Source: Brevibacillus brevis
Lineage (GTDB): Bacteria > Bacillota > Bacilli > Brevibacillales > Brevibacillaceae
DNA: 64,000 bases
Assembly: GCF_900637055.1 (NCBI RefSeq)
Contig: NZ_LR134338.1
Span: forward strand, 2,180,001 to 2,244,000
Direction: 5' to 3'
Both the position numbers and the translations under genes were made by a program. The notes under the pieces are model-generated. The model did no database searches and was not told the DNA's origin. It saw only the letters and a program-made list of their open reading frames with translations. Numbering within the stretch: the stretch's first letter is position 1; every line of letters starts with the position of its first letter. Positions 1-9,058 of this stretch are shown here, piece after piece.

Positions 1-1
1 C

Positions 2-82
2 TTAAGCTACGGTGGTTCATCATTGACACTGATGCTCACTGGTGTTGGCGTCTTGTTGAACATCTCGCGTTTTTCTCGATAA
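2..82 (+). CDS. spoVE: C-terminal end of SpoVE/FtsW-type SEDS glycosyltransferase (partial)
   Basis: Only the last 26 codons are inside the window, ending at TAA 80-82. They read SYGGSSLTLMLTGVGVLLNISR near the end. The SYGGSS motif followed by a hydrophobic helix and NISR is the usual C-terminus of SEDS proteins (FtsW, RodA, SpoVE), which polymerise lipid II into glycan strands in the membrane. In Bacillus the gene just before murG is spoVE, and that position is why I prefer it over ftsW. The two cannot be told apart from this fragment. Confidence 0.75.
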   Translation, partial: LSYGGSSLTLMLTGVGVLLNISRFSR

Positions 83-161
83 TAGAAACCTCAAAAGGAG
101 TACGCAATAAGCAAGTAAATCAGCCTATTGCTACTCCTTCTCAAAAAAAGGGTGTGAACGT

Positions 162-1265
162 ATGCGTTTCGTCTTAACAGGCGGTGGCACAGGTGGACAT
201 ATTTATCCGGCGCTTGCGGTGGCGAGGGAAGTTTCCCGCCAAAATCCGCAGGCTGCCTTTTTGTATATTGGCAGTAAAAAAGGTTTGGAAGCAGGTTTGG
301 TTCCGAGATCAAATATTCCTTTCCAGTCCGTAGAAATTAGCGGATTGAAACGCAAGCTGTCGTTGGACAACCTGAAGACTTTATGGAAATTCGTCCGAGC
401 AGTTGGCGATGCCAAGAAAATGCTGCGCGAGTTCAAACCCGATGTCGTAATTGGGACGGGTGGCTACGTATGTGGTCCAGTCGTATATGCTGCTTCGCGA
501 TTGGGAATTCCGACTCTCATTCATGAGCAAAATGTAGTGCCGGGCTTGACCAACAAGTTTCTTTCTCGCTCAGCTACACGGGTGGCCGTTTCGTTCAAAG
601 AATCGCTTGCCCATTTTCCCCCGTCCAAAACGGTGCTAACCGGAAATCCGCGTGCAACGGAAGTCATGCACGGTAATGCAGAGGCGGGTCGCAGCTTTTT
701 GGGCGTGGACAACAACAAAAAAATCGTGCTGATCTTTGGTGGCAGCAGGGGAGCGCGCGCAATAAATGAGGCGGTGCTTTCCGTTGTTACGCAGTTGGGC
801 AAATATGCCGATACTCATTTTGTATATGTGACGGGCGACGTTCATTTTGAAACGATTTCGGCACAGCTTCGCGAACTGGGAACACTTCCAAGTAACATTT
901 CTGTGCTTCCTTTCGTCCATAATATGCCGGATGTTTTGGCAGCGACGCATGTGCTGGTTGGTCGCGCAGGAGCATCTACCTTGGCAGAAATAACAGCACT
1001 CGGTGTGCCTTCGATCTTGATTCCGTCCCCATATGTCACGAACAACCATCAAGAGAAAAATGCAAGGGGATTGGAACGCGCAGGGGCAGCTCATGTCATC
1101 GTAGAGCGGGAGCTTACCGGAGAGAGCCTGCTACTTTCCTTGGAAAATATCCTTGCCAATCCAGCAAAATGGGAAGAGATGAAAAACAGCTCTCTTTCCT
1201 TGGGGATGCCGCAAGCTGCGACGGAGATTGTCCGTCAATTAGGTGCGATTACACGAAAAAAATGA
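162..1265 (+). CDS. murG: MurG, UDP-GlcNAc:lipid I GlcNAc transferase
   Basis: Membrane-associated enzyme that adds GlcNAc to lipid I to form lipid II, the last cytoplasmic step of peptidoglycan precursor synthesis. The 367-residue length is normal. The N-terminal glycine loop TGGGTGGH lies at residues 6-13 and the second glycine loop GTGGYVCGP at about 98-106. HEQNVVPG at 121-128 fits the acceptor side. The UDP-GlcNAc-binding GRAGASTLAE (267-276) and the NNHQEKNA loop near 294-301 are intact. ATG is chosen because it starts the conserved RFVLTGGG strand directly and has an upstream AAGGGTG-like ribosome site. It follows spoVE/ftsW and precedes murB, the standard order of this cell-wall cluster in Bacillales. 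Confidence 0.97.
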   Translation: MRFVLTGGGTGGHIYPALAVAREVSRQNPQAAFLYIGSKKGLEAGLVPRSNIPFQSVEISGLKRKLSLDNLKTLWKFVRAVGDAKKMLREFKPDVVIGTGGYVCGPVVYAASRLGIPTLIHEQNVVPGLTNKFLSRSATRVAVSFKESLAHFPPSKTVLTGNPRATEVMHGNAEAGRSFLGVDNNKKIVLIFGGSRGARAINEAVLSVVTQLGKYADTHFVYVTGDVHFETISAQLRELGTLPSNISVLPFVHNMPDVLAATHVLVGRAGASTLAEITALGVPSILIPSPYVTNNHQEKNARGLERAGAAHVIVERELTGESLLLSLENILANPAKWEEMKNSSLSLGMPQAATEIVRQLGAITRKK

Positions 1266-1367
1266 TCAGATGGGCGATTGTCACGCCGATCTGGGCGAAC
1301 GCATAGTATGGAGCAAACACGTGAGAAGACTAGGTCCGACCTAGCAAACGTATCAGGAGGTTCACAA

Positions 1368-2273
1368 ATGAAAATGATCGCAGATGAACTCATGCAAGCA
1401 GGAATCGAAAAAGTGTGGACCGATGAACCCCTTGCTAATCATACAACGTGGCGGATCGGGGGTCCTGCTGATTTGTTAATCCAACCCAAGGATAAAGCAT
1501 CCTTGCAAAAAGCCTTGCAGATCATCCATCGTCATGAAATTCCTTGGAGTGTAATCGGGCGCGGTTCAAACCTTCTGGTGAGGGACAGAGGGATACGTGG
1601 AGCCGTGCTTAAAGTGGCCGAGGGCTTGAGCCACTGTGAGTTCAGGGGCGAAGAGGTGTGTGTGGGTGCCGGATATTCCATGATCCGCCTGGCGGTGGAG
1701 ACAGGCAAGATGGGATTAACAGGTATGGAGTTTGCAGGAGGGATTCCTGGTACGGTAGGCGGCGCCGTCTATATGAATGCGGGGGCACACGGATCTGATC
1801 TTTCACGTATTCTTATTGATGCCGAGATCCTTTTCGAAAACGGCGAAAGTAAAGTGTTGAGTAACGAGGAACTGAGCTTTAGTTATCGAACTTCTCTTTT
1901 GCAAAAGCAAAAAGGGATCGTGCTAGAGGCCCGTTTTCAATTGAGGACGGGCGACCGCAAGGAGATTGCGGCCACGCTCGCTGCCAATAAGGAACGACGG
2001 CGCAATACACAGCCACTGCAAATGCCGTGTGCCGGCAGCGTGTTCCGAAATCCGCCAAATGACCACGCAGGTCGCCTGATTGAGGCGGCTGGGTTGAAGG
2101 GCTATCAGGTCGGAGGAGCTCAGGTTTCAGAAAAACACTCCAACTTCATCGTGAATTGCGGAGGGGCAACGGCTGCCGACGTCCTCACCTTGATTAATCA
2201 CGTTCGGAGCACCATTCTCGAGAAAAATGGGATTGACCTGCATCCGGAAGTCCTGGTGGTGGGCGAGGGGTAA
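1368..2273 (+). CDS. murB: MurB, UDP-N-acetylenolpyruvoylglucosamine reductase
   Basis: FAD- and NADPH-dependent reductase making UDP-MurNAc in the cytoplasm. The frame is open from 1278, but the ATG at 1368 follows AGGAGG at 1355-1360 with good spacing and gives a normal 301-residue protein. The upstream codons have no family resemblance. FAD-binding signatures are GRGSNLLV (64-71) and GGIPGTVGGAVYMNAGA (124-140). The proton-donor serine lies in CAGSVFRNP (Ser224) and the catalytic glutamate in HPEVLV (Glu294). This looks like a type II MurB, the usual Gram-positive form. It sits between murG and murA, so successive precursor enzymes are co-transcribed. Confidence 0.97.
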   Translation: MKMIADELMQAGIEKVWTDEPLANHTTWRIGGPADLLIQPKDKASLQKALQIIHRHEIPWSVIGRGSNLLVRDRGIRGAVLKVAEGLSHCEFRGEEVCVGAGYSMIRLAVETGKMGLTGMEFAGGIPGTVGGAVYMNAGAHGSDLSRILIDAEILFENGESKVLSNEELSFSYRTSLLQKQKGIVLEARFQLRTGDRKEIAATLAANKERRRNTQPLQMPCAGSVFRNPPNDHAGRLIEAAGLKGYQVGGAQVSEKHSNFIVNCGGATAADVLTLINHVRSTILEKNGIDLHPEVLVVGEG

Positions 2274-2288
2274 CACGGAGGTGAAAGT

Positions 2289-3545
2289 TTGGAGACTTTT
2301 GCGATCGAAGGCGGAAGACCTCTGTCCGGTTCGCTTCGGATCCAAGGTGCTAAGAACGCTGCTCTTCCCATTCTTGCTGCTGCTGTGCTTGCGGAAGGGC
2401 AATTCTATATCTATGACGTCCCCCATCTAAAAGACATTAAGGTCATGCTCGAAATCTTGACGCTGCTTGGGGCGAATACGAAGCATGAGGACGGATGTGT
2501 CGATCTGGATACAACATCTGTCTGTGTCCCGCAGGTGCCGGATGATTTAATGAGCCAAATGCGATCTTCGATTTTTTTGGCAGGACCACTCCTTGCACGT
2601 CTGGGTGAGGTCACGATTTCCAGGCCAGGTGGATGTGACATTGGAGAGCGCAGGATTGACTTGCATTTGGCTGGATTGACTGCGCTAGGAGCCAAAATCG
2701 AAGAATCGGAAGGCTACATTACATTTCGGGCCAAACAATTGCGTGGGTCCAATATCTTTCTTTCCTTCCCCAGTGTGGGCGCGACGGAAAATATCATGAT
2801 GGCGGCAGTGCTGGCAAAAGGCACGACCCGAATCTGTAATGCAGCGCGAGAACCGGAAATCATCGACCTTCAGAATTTCCTGAATGCAATGGGAGCGAGG
2901 ATCAGAGGGGCAGGCACCGATACGATTGAAATCAGTGGTGTACCTCGCTTGCGTTCCGTCAGCTACCGGATCATACCGGACAGGATTGTGACAGGAACCT
3001 ATCTGCTGGCTGTCGGTATTTCACAGGGACATATCGAATTGACCAATACACTGCCTGAGCAATTGACGGCATTAATTGAGGTCGCCCGTAGCTGCGGTGT
3101 TGAAATCAAGACCCGCCATGATATAATGGAAATCAAAAGCACCTCCCGTCCACGTGCCTACGACCGGATCATCACCTCGCCGTATCCTGGGTTTCCAACC
3201 GATTTGCAGGCGCAGCTGATGGTGTTTCTGTCACAGGCTAGGGGAACGAGTGTCATCAAAGAGACCATTTTTGAAGGAAGATTCAAACATGTGAATGAAT
3301 TGGCGCGAATGGGCGCCTCTATATACGTAGATCTTGGCTCCGCTATTATTCGGGGTGTCAACAAATTGACCGCTACGAATGTCGAAGCTACTGATCTTCG
3401 AGCAGGTGCTGCCTTAGTCCTCGCAGGGCTTGCTGCAGAAGGTATTACCACGGTGAACCAGATCCATCATATCGATCGCGGATACGATCGGCTGGAAGAG
3501 CAGTTGCGTCAATTAGGAGCCGATATATCACGAGTATCGATGTAA
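2289..3545 (+). CDS. murA: MurA, UDP-GlcNAc 1-carboxyvinyltransferase
   Basis: Transfers enolpyruvate from PEP to UDP-GlcNAc, the committed step of peptidoglycan synthesis and the fosfomycin target. The 418-residue EPSP-synthase-like fold has the KN pair at 22-23 and the fosfomycin-reactive cysteine in RPGGCDIGER (Cys116), so it should be active and fosfomycin-sensitive. The start is TTG at 2289, supported by GGAGGTG eight bases upstream. No in-frame ATG gives a full N-terminus. The gene begins 15 bp after murB. In B. subtilis neither murA paralogue lies here, so this placement is a local feature of the cluster. Downstream is divIB after an 131-bp gap. Confidence 0.96.
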   Translation: METFAIEGGRPLSGSLRIQGAKNAALPILAAAVLAEGQFYIYDVPHLKDIKVMLEILTLLGANTKHEDGCVDLDTTSVCVPQVPDDLMSQMRSSIFLAGPLLARLGEVTISRPGGCDIGERRIDLHLAGLTALGAKIEESEGYITFRAKQLRGSNIFLSFPSVGATENIMMAAVLAKGTTRICNAAREPEIIDLQNFLNAMGARIRGAGTDTIEISGVPRLRSVSYRIIPDRIVTGTYLLAVGISQGHIELTNTLPEQLTALIEVARSCGVEIKTRHDIMEIKSTSRPRAYDRIITSPYPGFPTDLQAQLMVFLSQARGTSVIKETIFEGRFKHVNELARMGASIYVDLGSAIIRGVNKLTATNVEATDLRAGAALVLAGLAAEGITTVNQIHHIDRGYDRLEEQLRQLGADISRVSM

Positions 3546-3676
3546 CCGAGGGAGAGTGGGCGGCATAATGTTATGCCGCTTTCCCTGTTTTGTTCAATGA
3601 CATTTATTTGGAAGACATCCAGTAATTTACTTTGCTCTGGGCAATGAGCCTAAAAAACATGAGGAAGGGTACGGCC

Positions 3677-4462
3677 ATGGCGGTATATGAGGAACGCATT
3701 CCGCAAGTCAAGCAACAACGCCCCAGAAGAAGGGGCAACCGCAAGCTGGTCTTTCTACTGGTATTGTTTTTTCTTACCATTCTCATCATCGTTTTTATCC
3801 GTTCCCCTTACAGTAAGGTGCAAGAGATTCGAGTGATTGGTAATGATATTTATACGACGGAGCAAATCATTACACAATCGGGCTTAATAAAGGACATGCA
3901 GTTTCTAAACGTATGGGAGAACAGTGTACGAAATAACTTGAAGCCATTAGAGGCCATTAAAGATGTGATGGTGAGCCGCTCTTTCCCCGGATTGATCACG
4001 CTACATATTACCGAACAAAAGCGCGTCGCTTTTTGGAGTGGGCAGGACGGAAGCCGCTATGCCTTACTGGACAATGGCTATGTGCTCAAACAGGTCAATT
4101 TCGCCAAGCGCGTAGTGGACAGGCCATTGATTAGCTCGTGGGCCTCACCTGAGCTCCTTCCCCATCTCGCCAAGTCGCTATCGAAATTATCGCCAGATGT
4201 ACTCGCGGAGATTTCGGATATTACACTGACGCCAACGGTTTATGACAAGCAACGCGTCACGCTGTATATGCGCGACGGGAATGAAGTAAGAAGCGTCATC
4301 TACAAGCTGGACAAAATGATGAACTGGTACCCGGCTATTGTGAAAGAATTGCCGCCAGATACAAAAGGGGTGCTCTCTTTGTTTGAGCAGCCGTGGTTTA
4401 TTCCGTACGGGGCTCAAGGGGCTATTCCTATACAGGAAGGGCAAGAGCAGCCACAGCAGTAA
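3677..4462 (+). CDS. divIB: DivIB/FtsQ cell-division protein
   Basis: Bitopic divisome protein that links FtsL and DivIC to septal peptidoglycan synthesis. The frame is open from 3632, but I start at ATG 3677 (261 residues) after GAGGAAGGG. This puts a basic cytoplasmic tail (residues 1-22, with RPRRRGNRK) right before one membrane helix at about 23-41. A POTRA domain starts at SKVQEIRVIGN (about 46) and extends to about 115, followed by the FtsQ-type beta domain. The extreme C-terminus is a short Gln-rich tail. It lies between murA and two DUF881 genes, as divIB does before ylxW/ylxX in B. subtilis. Confidence 0.9.
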   Translation: MAVYEERIPQVKQQRPRRRGNRKLVFLLVLFFLTILIIVFIRSPYSKVQEIRVIGNDIYTTEQIITQSGLIKDMQFLNVWENSVRNNLKPLEAIKDVMVSRSFPGLITLHITEQKRVAFWSGQDGSRYALLDNGYVLKQVNFAKRVVDRPLISSWASPELLPHLAKSLSKLSPDVLAEISDITLTPTVYDKQRVTLYMRDGNEVRSVIYKLDKMMNWYPAIVKELPPDTKGVLSLFEQPWFIPYGAQGAIPIQEGQEQPQQ

Positions 4463-4484
4463 ATGAAAAAGGGGAAAGTAGACA

Positions 4485-5195
4485 ATGAGTCGTCGTCGCA
4501 AATTTCATTTGTATTTAACCATCGTGACGTTTTCTACCGGCTTTCTAGTGGCCACTTCCTTCGAAACGAACAAGCTTACGCGCAAAGAACGGATGAATGA
4601 TCAGCTGTTCCAACAGGAAACGCAATTGAATGACCGGATATTGGCTGAGAAGGAGCAAAATCGGCATCTGGAAAATCAACTGCTCGATTTGCAGCGTCAG
4701 GTGGGAAAAGTGGAAGAAGCGATGGCAGAGCGTAAATCGGAGGCTGCAGAGACACTCAGTCAACTGGATGCAGCGCGGATGCTGGCAGGGGTAGTCGCTG
4801 TCGAAGGACCGGGTATCGTCATAACGATGCAGGATAGCCAGAATGCAGCGAACAGTGCAGACATCGCGAACTACATCGTGCATGAGCAGGATGTACGCCT
4901 GGTCGTCAATGAACTGCGTGCAGCAGGAGCAGAGGCAATCAGCATTAACGGGCAGCGTGTGGTGAGCAATTCCGAGATTCGTTGCATTGGACCAACAATC
5001 ATCGTAAACGGCATCAAGTCGGCCGCTCCGTTCGTCGTAACAGCGATCGGGAATCCCGACACACTAGACAGTGCTTTGAATTTGCCGGGAGGTGTTTTGC
5101 ACTCCTTGCAAGATTTTGTCCAAATAAACGTAGCCAAAAAAGAACGGGTTGAGTTGCCTGCCTTTGTTGGTGACGCGAAAACGAAACACTCCTAA
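4485..5195 (+). CDS. ylxW: DUF881 protein, YlxW-like
   Basis: Single-pass membrane protein of the DUF881 family found in Gram-positive division clusters; its biochemical role is unknown. It is 236 residues, with an N-terminal helix at about 9-24, a coiled coil at about 36-85 rich in Glu, Gln and Leu, and a DUF881 core from about 95 to the end. Core motifs visible are GPGIVITMQDS, DVRLVVNELRAAGAEAISINGQR and a terminal DFVQINVAKKE. ATG 4485 follows AAAAAGGGGAAAG. A second DUF881 gene follows by 8 bp, so the pair probably arose by duplication and is co-transcribed with divIB and sbp. Confidence 0.85.
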   Translation: MSRRRKFHLYLTIVTFSTGFLVATSFETNKLTRKERMNDQLFQQETQLNDRILAEKEQNRHLENQLLDLQRQVGKVEEAMAERKSEAAETLSQLDAARMLAGVVAVEGPGIVITMQDSQNAANSADIANYIVHEQDVRLVVNELRAAGAEAISINGQRVVSNSEIRCIGPTIIVNGIKSAAPFVVTAIGNPDTLDSALNLPGGVLHSLQDFVQINVAKKERVELPAFVGDAKTKHS

Positions 5196-5203
5196 ATAAA
5201 AGG

Positions 5204-5962
5204 ATGCGTTTACCTATGTTACAAAAAAGCCGTAAAATCACATTTATTCTTGCCATTATTAGTGCTATCATAGGTGTGATGTTGACTGTGCAATTACGAA
5301 GCAGTCTTCATCCTATTCATAAAGAGTCTCGCAGCATCGCGGAACTTCGGACCACGTTGCAAAAAGAACTGGAGAAACACAAAAACCTGCTCGCAGACAT
5401 TTCAAAGTATAATCAGCTGTACTACCAATACGAAACCTCGTTCAGTGAAGATGAAAGTATCTCCGTTATGAAAGAGGAGTTGGCACGGACTCGCCGAATG
5501 GCTGGTATGGTAGGAATGGAGGGAGAAGGCATCGTTATTGATGTTGTCGACGCCCATACGCCTGAAGAGCCAGTTATGGATGAACATATGCCTGTGCCTG
5601 TTGTAGGAGACTATACGATTGACGATGAAGATTTGCGCTGGTTGGTAAATATCCTGTTTGCAAACGGAGCACAAGCTGTTTCCATTAATGGTCATCGACT
5701 GATTGCTACCACTGCGATCCGCAATGTGGGAGACGTCATCCAAATCGATACCAGGACGATCAGGGCTCCGTATGAGATAAAAGCATTGGGGGAACCTGAA
5801 GTATTGTTGTCCGCATTGAAACTGGAGGGCGTAGAGGAGAACTTCCAGCTGGCGAATAAAAAGGTGCTGGCCGAAAAACGGGACAAGCTGATGATTTCAG
5901 CGAATAATGAAACACGTGTCATTCAATTTATGAAACCTGTGAAAGAAAAAGGAGATTCGTAA
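5204..5962 (+). CDS. ylxX: DUF881 protein, YlxX-like
   Basis: Second DUF881 paralogue, 252 residues. It has one N-terminal membrane helix (about 10-28), a coiled coil at about 40-80, and a DUF881 core from about 95 with GEGIVIDVVDAH, DLRWLVNILFANGAQAVSINGHR and IRAPYEIKALGEPE. Compared with the first copy it has an acidic/proline-rich insertion (about 112-130, EEPVMDEHMPVPV). ATG 5204 lies 8 bp after ylxW stops; an in-frame ATG at 5216 is a possible alternative. It is followed 2 bp later by sbp. Extracellular orientation is inferred from the basic N-terminus. Function is unknown; conserved placement before ftsA suggests a role in division or envelope growth. Confidence 0.82.
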   Translation: MRLPMLQKSRKITFILAIISAIIGVMLTVQLRSSLHPIHKESRSIAELRTTLQKELEKHKNLLADISKYNQLYYQYETSFSEDESISVMKEELARTRRMAGMVGMEGEGIVIDVVDAHTPEEPVMDEHMPVPVVGDYTIDDEDLRWLVNILFANGAQAVSINGHRLIATTAIRNVGDVIQIDTRTIRAPYEIKALGEPEVLLSALKLEGVEENFQLANKKVLAEKRDKLMISANNETRVIQFMKPVKEKGDS

Positions 5963-5964
5963 CC

Positions 5965-6311
5965 ATGTGGCTCCCGCTTATCGGACTGATTGTCGGTCTT
6001 GTTGTCGGCTTCCTGCTGGATTGGCGTGTGCCCCAGGAGTATAGCAGCTATCTATCAATAGCCCTCTTGGCTGGATTGGATACGATCTTTGGGGGATTCG
6101 TTCGTTTTTAGAACGTACTTTTAACGTTCGTATTTTCATGTCTGGATTCTTTTTTAACACACTTTTTGCAGCAGGCTTGGCCTTCATCGGAGGGTTCTTG
6201 GGGATTGATCTGTATTTGGCTGCGATCGTGGCTTTCGGGGTCCGCTTGTTCAACAATCTCGCTGTCATTAGGAGAATTGTTCTATCCAAATGGATCAATC
6301 AGCAAGAATAA
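5965..6311 (+). pseudogene. sbp: Small basic membrane protein Sbp (DUF1290), split by a frameshift
   Basis: The ATG at 5965 opens a DUF1290 protein (MWLPLIGLIVGLVVG...) that stops after 48 codons at TAG 6109-6111. The rest of the family sequence continues at once in the -1 frame (MSGFFFNTLFAAGLAFIGG, then DLYLAAIVAFGVRLFNNLAVIRR) to TAA 6309-6311. The two halves join as GGFVRFLERTFNVRIF if one T is added to the T5 run at 6105-6109. Joined, they give 115 residues, close to the usual ~120. The break could be a real mutation, a sequencing error in a homopolymer, or slippage on CGTTTTTAG. Family function is unknown. It lies between the DUF881 pair and ftsA, its normal place. Confidence 0.85.
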
Positions 6312-6364
6312 CGCGAAGAAAAATGGGAAGATGGTCATTTTTTTACAAAAAATCAATAAGAAAA

Positions 6365-6393
6365 AAAGGGAATGGTTGTCCTGTGTGGAATAA
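6365..6393 (+). promoter_or_regulatory. Candidate SigH-type promoter ahead of ftsA-ftsZ
   Basis: AAAGGGAAT (6365-6373), 11 bases, then GTGGAATAA (6385-6393). Against the SigH consensus RNAGGAWWW-N11/12-RNNGAATWW there is one mismatch in the -35 and none in the -10. B. subtilis ftsAZ also has a SigH promoter used at sporulation onset. The expected start near 6400 leaves a leader of about 55 nt. Identification rests on pattern matching alone. Confidence 0.5.
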
Positions 6394-6453
6394 TTTATGC
6401 AGGTGTTCTCATTTTAGCAAGAAAAAAGACGTAGCAGGGGAGGTGTCACAGGT

Positions 6454-7707
6454 TTGGTAAGCAATGAACTCATAGTCAGCCTAGACATTGGAACATCCAA
6501 AGTACGCGTCATGATCGGCGAGATCAACAACGGTTCCATCAACATCATCGGCGTCGGACAATCACACTCAGAAGGCATCAAGAAGGGAGTGATTGTAGAC
6601 ATCGACCAAACCGTGCATGCCATCCGGGAAGCGGTTGATCATGCAGAGCGCATGGTTGGCGTTTCAATCGAAGAAGTGTATGTAGGGATCACTGGAAACC
6701 ATATCGATCTGCATGAAACCCAAGGGGTTGTCGCTGTATCCAGCGAAGACCGTGAAATACGAGAAGAAGATATTCAACGCGTAATTCAGGCAGCGAAGGT
6801 TGTGGCTATTCCTCCAGACCGTGAAATCATCGAGGTAGTCCCAAAGGAGTACATCGTTGATGGACAAGGGAGCATTAAGGACCCGCGTGGGATGATTGGT
6901 GTCCGACTGGAAATGGAAGGGACCATTGTGACCGGGTTGAAAACGGTCGTACATAACATCGTTCGCTGTGCTCAACGAACCAATCTGCGTGTAGCTGGAA
7001 TATTCTTGCAACCGCTTGCGGCTAGCACTGTTGCTCTATCCAAAGATGACAAAAACATGGGTGTCGTTCTTGTCGACATCGGTGCGGGTTCTACCACGAT
7101 CGGTGTATTCGAGCAGGGGAAACTGGCAGCGACCACCGTGATCGGCATCGGTGGCGACCACATTACGAGCGATATTTCACTGGGACTGCGTACGCATACA
7201 GATGTAGCAGATCGTGTGAAAACCAAACACGGCTGTGCCCTTATTGACGAAGCATCCGAAGATGTGAAGTTCAAGGTAAACCGGATTGGCAGTGAAGTCG
7301 AAAAGCAATTTACGCAAGTGGATTTGGCCAATATTATCGAGCCGCGCGCTGCGGAAATATTCCAATTAGTCGAGGATGCTGTATACAAATTGGGCTATCG
7401 CGACGAAATTGCAGGTGGCTATGTTCTTACGGGTGGTACCGTAGCCATGCCGGGCATGTTGGAATTGGCAAAAGAAGAATTGGACGCACCTGTTCGAATT
7501 GCGATTCCTGATTACATCGGAGTGCGAGATCCTGCCTACACCACCGGGGTAGGTTTGATTCAATATGCCTTGCAGTTGATGGAGCGCCGCAGCATTCGCG
7601 TCACCCCCTCATTCAAGGGCACTCAGAAGCAAACCGTCTCGTCTAAGCCAAAAGAAGGCGGCGGTTTGATGGAAAAAGTAAAAAACTGGTTTAGCGAATT
7701 TATTTAA
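6454..7707 (+). CDS. ftsA: FtsA, actin-like divisome protein
   Basis: Actin-fold ATPase that tethers FtsZ filaments to the membrane and recruits later divisome proteins. It is 417 residues. Phosphate-1 motif SLDIGTSKVRVM lies at about 9-20, the phosphate-2 motif VVLVDIGAGSTTIGVF at about 200-215 and the adenosine motif YVLTGGTVAMPG near 326-337. The C-terminus ends in an amphipathic helix (MEKVKNWFSEFI) that would bind the membrane. The start is TTG at 6454, chosen because AGGGGAGGTG at 6435-6444 precedes it. ftsZ follows after 126 bp. Confidence 0.95.
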   Translation: MVSNELIVSLDIGTSKVRVMIGEINNGSINIIGVGQSHSEGIKKGVIVDIDQTVHAIREAVDHAERMVGVSIEEVYVGITGNHIDLHETQGVVAVSSEDREIREEDIQRVIQAAKVVAIPPDREIIEVVPKEYIVDGQGSIKDPRGMIGVRLEMEGTIVTGLKTVVHNIVRCAQRTNLRVAGIFLQPLAASTVALSKDDKNMGVVLVDIGAGSTTIGVFEQGKLAATTVIGIGGDHITSDISLGLRTHTDVADRVKTKHGCALIDEASEDVKFKVNRIGSEVEKQFTQVDLANIIEPRAAEIFQLVEDAVYKLGYRDEIAGGYVLTGGTVAMPGMLELAKEELDAPVRIAIPDYIGVRDPAYTTGVGLIQYALQLMERRSIRVTPSFKGTQKQTVSSKPKEGGGLMEKVKNWFSEFI

Positions 7708-7833
7708 TGGAGTTCGCTTTACCGAGCTTAACTACAATGACGAAGACGAGTATCGATTCGTTCCATTGTGTTTAGTTGACAGGCTTCTGTAGCCACGAAG
7801 TTTTCTTATGTTGAATTGGGGAGGACTAGCAAT

Positions 7834-8982
7834 ATGCTGGAATTTGATATGGATATGGAATCCTTTGCACGAATTAAAGTCATTGGTTGCGGGGGCGGAG
7901 GTAGCAACGCAGTAAACCGCATGATCGCTGGAGGATTGAAAGGTGTAGAATTCATCACCTTGAACACTGACGCGCAAGCACTCCAACTCTCTAATGCCGA
8001 TATCAAGCTGCAAATCGGTGAAAAGCTGACACGTGGACTGGGAGCAGGTGCGAATCCTGAGATCGGTAAAAAAGCGGCGGAAGAAAGCCGCGATCTGATT
8101 GAGAACGCTCTGCGTGGAGCTGACATGGTATTCGTAACTGCTGGTATGGGTGGAGGTACAGGTACAGGGGCAGCACCTGTTGTTGCAGAGATCGCCAAGG
8201 AAATGGGTGCTCTTACAGTTGGTGTCGTAACCCGTCCGTTCTCCTTTGAAGGTCGTAGACGTTCCCAGCATGGTGAAATTGGTATCGCAGCTTTGAAAGA
8301 AAAAGTAGACACGCTGATTGTGATTCCTAACGACCGCCTTTTGGAAATCGTTGATAAAAATACGCCAATGCTCGAAGCATTCCGTGAAGTTGACAATGTA
8401 CTGCGACAAGGGGTTCAGGGTATTTCCGATTTGATTGCAACACCTGGCTTGATTAACTTGGACTTCGCTGACGTGAAGACAATCATGACTGAGCGCGGTT
8501 CTGCACTAATGGGAATCGGTGTGAGCAGTGGGGAGAATCGTGCAGCTGAAGCTGCTCGCCGTGCTATTTCCAGCCCATTGCTCGAGACTTCCATTGATGG
8601 TGCACGTGGGGTTCTCATGAACATCACAGGTGGTACCAACCTCAGCTTGTACGAAGTAAACGAAGCAGCAGACATCGTGGCTTCTGCATCGGACCCAGAT
8701 GTTAATATGATTTTCGGTGCTGTTATTAACGAGGAATTGAAGAATGAATTGGTCGTGACAGTTATTGCCACAGGCTTCGAGCATGCTCAACGGGCTCCGG
8801 AAGCTCCTCGCCGTCAACAACAGCCGGTCAACACGCCTGGCAATCGTCCGACACCAGTTTCCAATACGAATAACAGCCGTGCGAAGGAAGAAGAGGAAGA
8901 CAAGTCCTTCTTCTCCATGGGCAACCTGGATAATCTGGATATTCCAGCATTCCTGCGCAATCGCCGCCGCAACAAAAACTAA
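7834..8982 (+). CDS. ftsZ: FtsZ, tubulin-like division GTPase
   Basis: Self-assembling GTPase that forms the Z ring. It is 382 residues. The tubulin signature GMGGGTGTG lies at 104-112, the [11 protein letters not shown] loop at 19-29, and the catalytic T7 loop NLDFADVK near 207-214. A variable Gln/Pro/Asn linker (about 317-360) leads to the conserved C-terminal peptide [12 protein letters not shown], which binds FtsA, SepF and ZapA-type partners. I start at ATG 7834, which follows GGGGAGGAC; the frame is open upstream to 7816 but that reading would translate the ribosome site. A strong terminator follows. Confidence 0.98.
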   Translation: MLEFDMDMESFARIKVIGCGGGGSNAVNRMIAGGLKGVEFITLNTDAQALQLSNADIKLQIGEKLTRGLGAGANPEIGKKAAEESRDLIENALRGADMVFVTAGMGGGTGTGAAPVVAEIAKEMGALTVGVVTRPFSFEGRRRSQHGEIGIAALKEKVDTLIVIPNDRLLEIVDKNTPMLEAFREVDNVLRQGVQGISDLIATPGLINLDFADVKTIMTERGSALMGIGVSSGENRAAEAARRAISSPLLETSIDGARGVLMNITGGTNLSLYEVNEAADIVASASDPDVNMIFGAVINEELKNELVVTVIATGFEHAQRAPEAPRRQQQPVNTPGNRPTPVSNTNNSRAKEEEEDKSFFSMGNLDNLDIPAFLRNRRRNKN

Positions 8983-9000
8983 AGCGATAAACGACTGTCA

Positions 9001-9038
9001 AAAGCCTTGTTCCCGTCAGTGGGGACAAGGCTTTTTTT
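9001..9038 (+). terminator. Intrinsic terminator after ftsZ
   Basis: AAAGCCTTGTTCCC and GGGGACAAGGCTTT pair around GTCAGT, followed by a run of T. It ends the division operon before the sporulation genes. Confidence 0.9.
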
Positions 9039-9058
9039 CGTTGATTGGATGAAAAATG

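Noticed and set aside
1278..1367. Longer N-terminus of MurB
   Set aside because: AGGAGG sits right before ATG 1368 and the extra codons do not look like MurB.
7732..8409. 225-codon frame antisense to ftsZ
   Set aside because: Cys/Thr-rich translation with no family resemblance, shadow of ftsZ.
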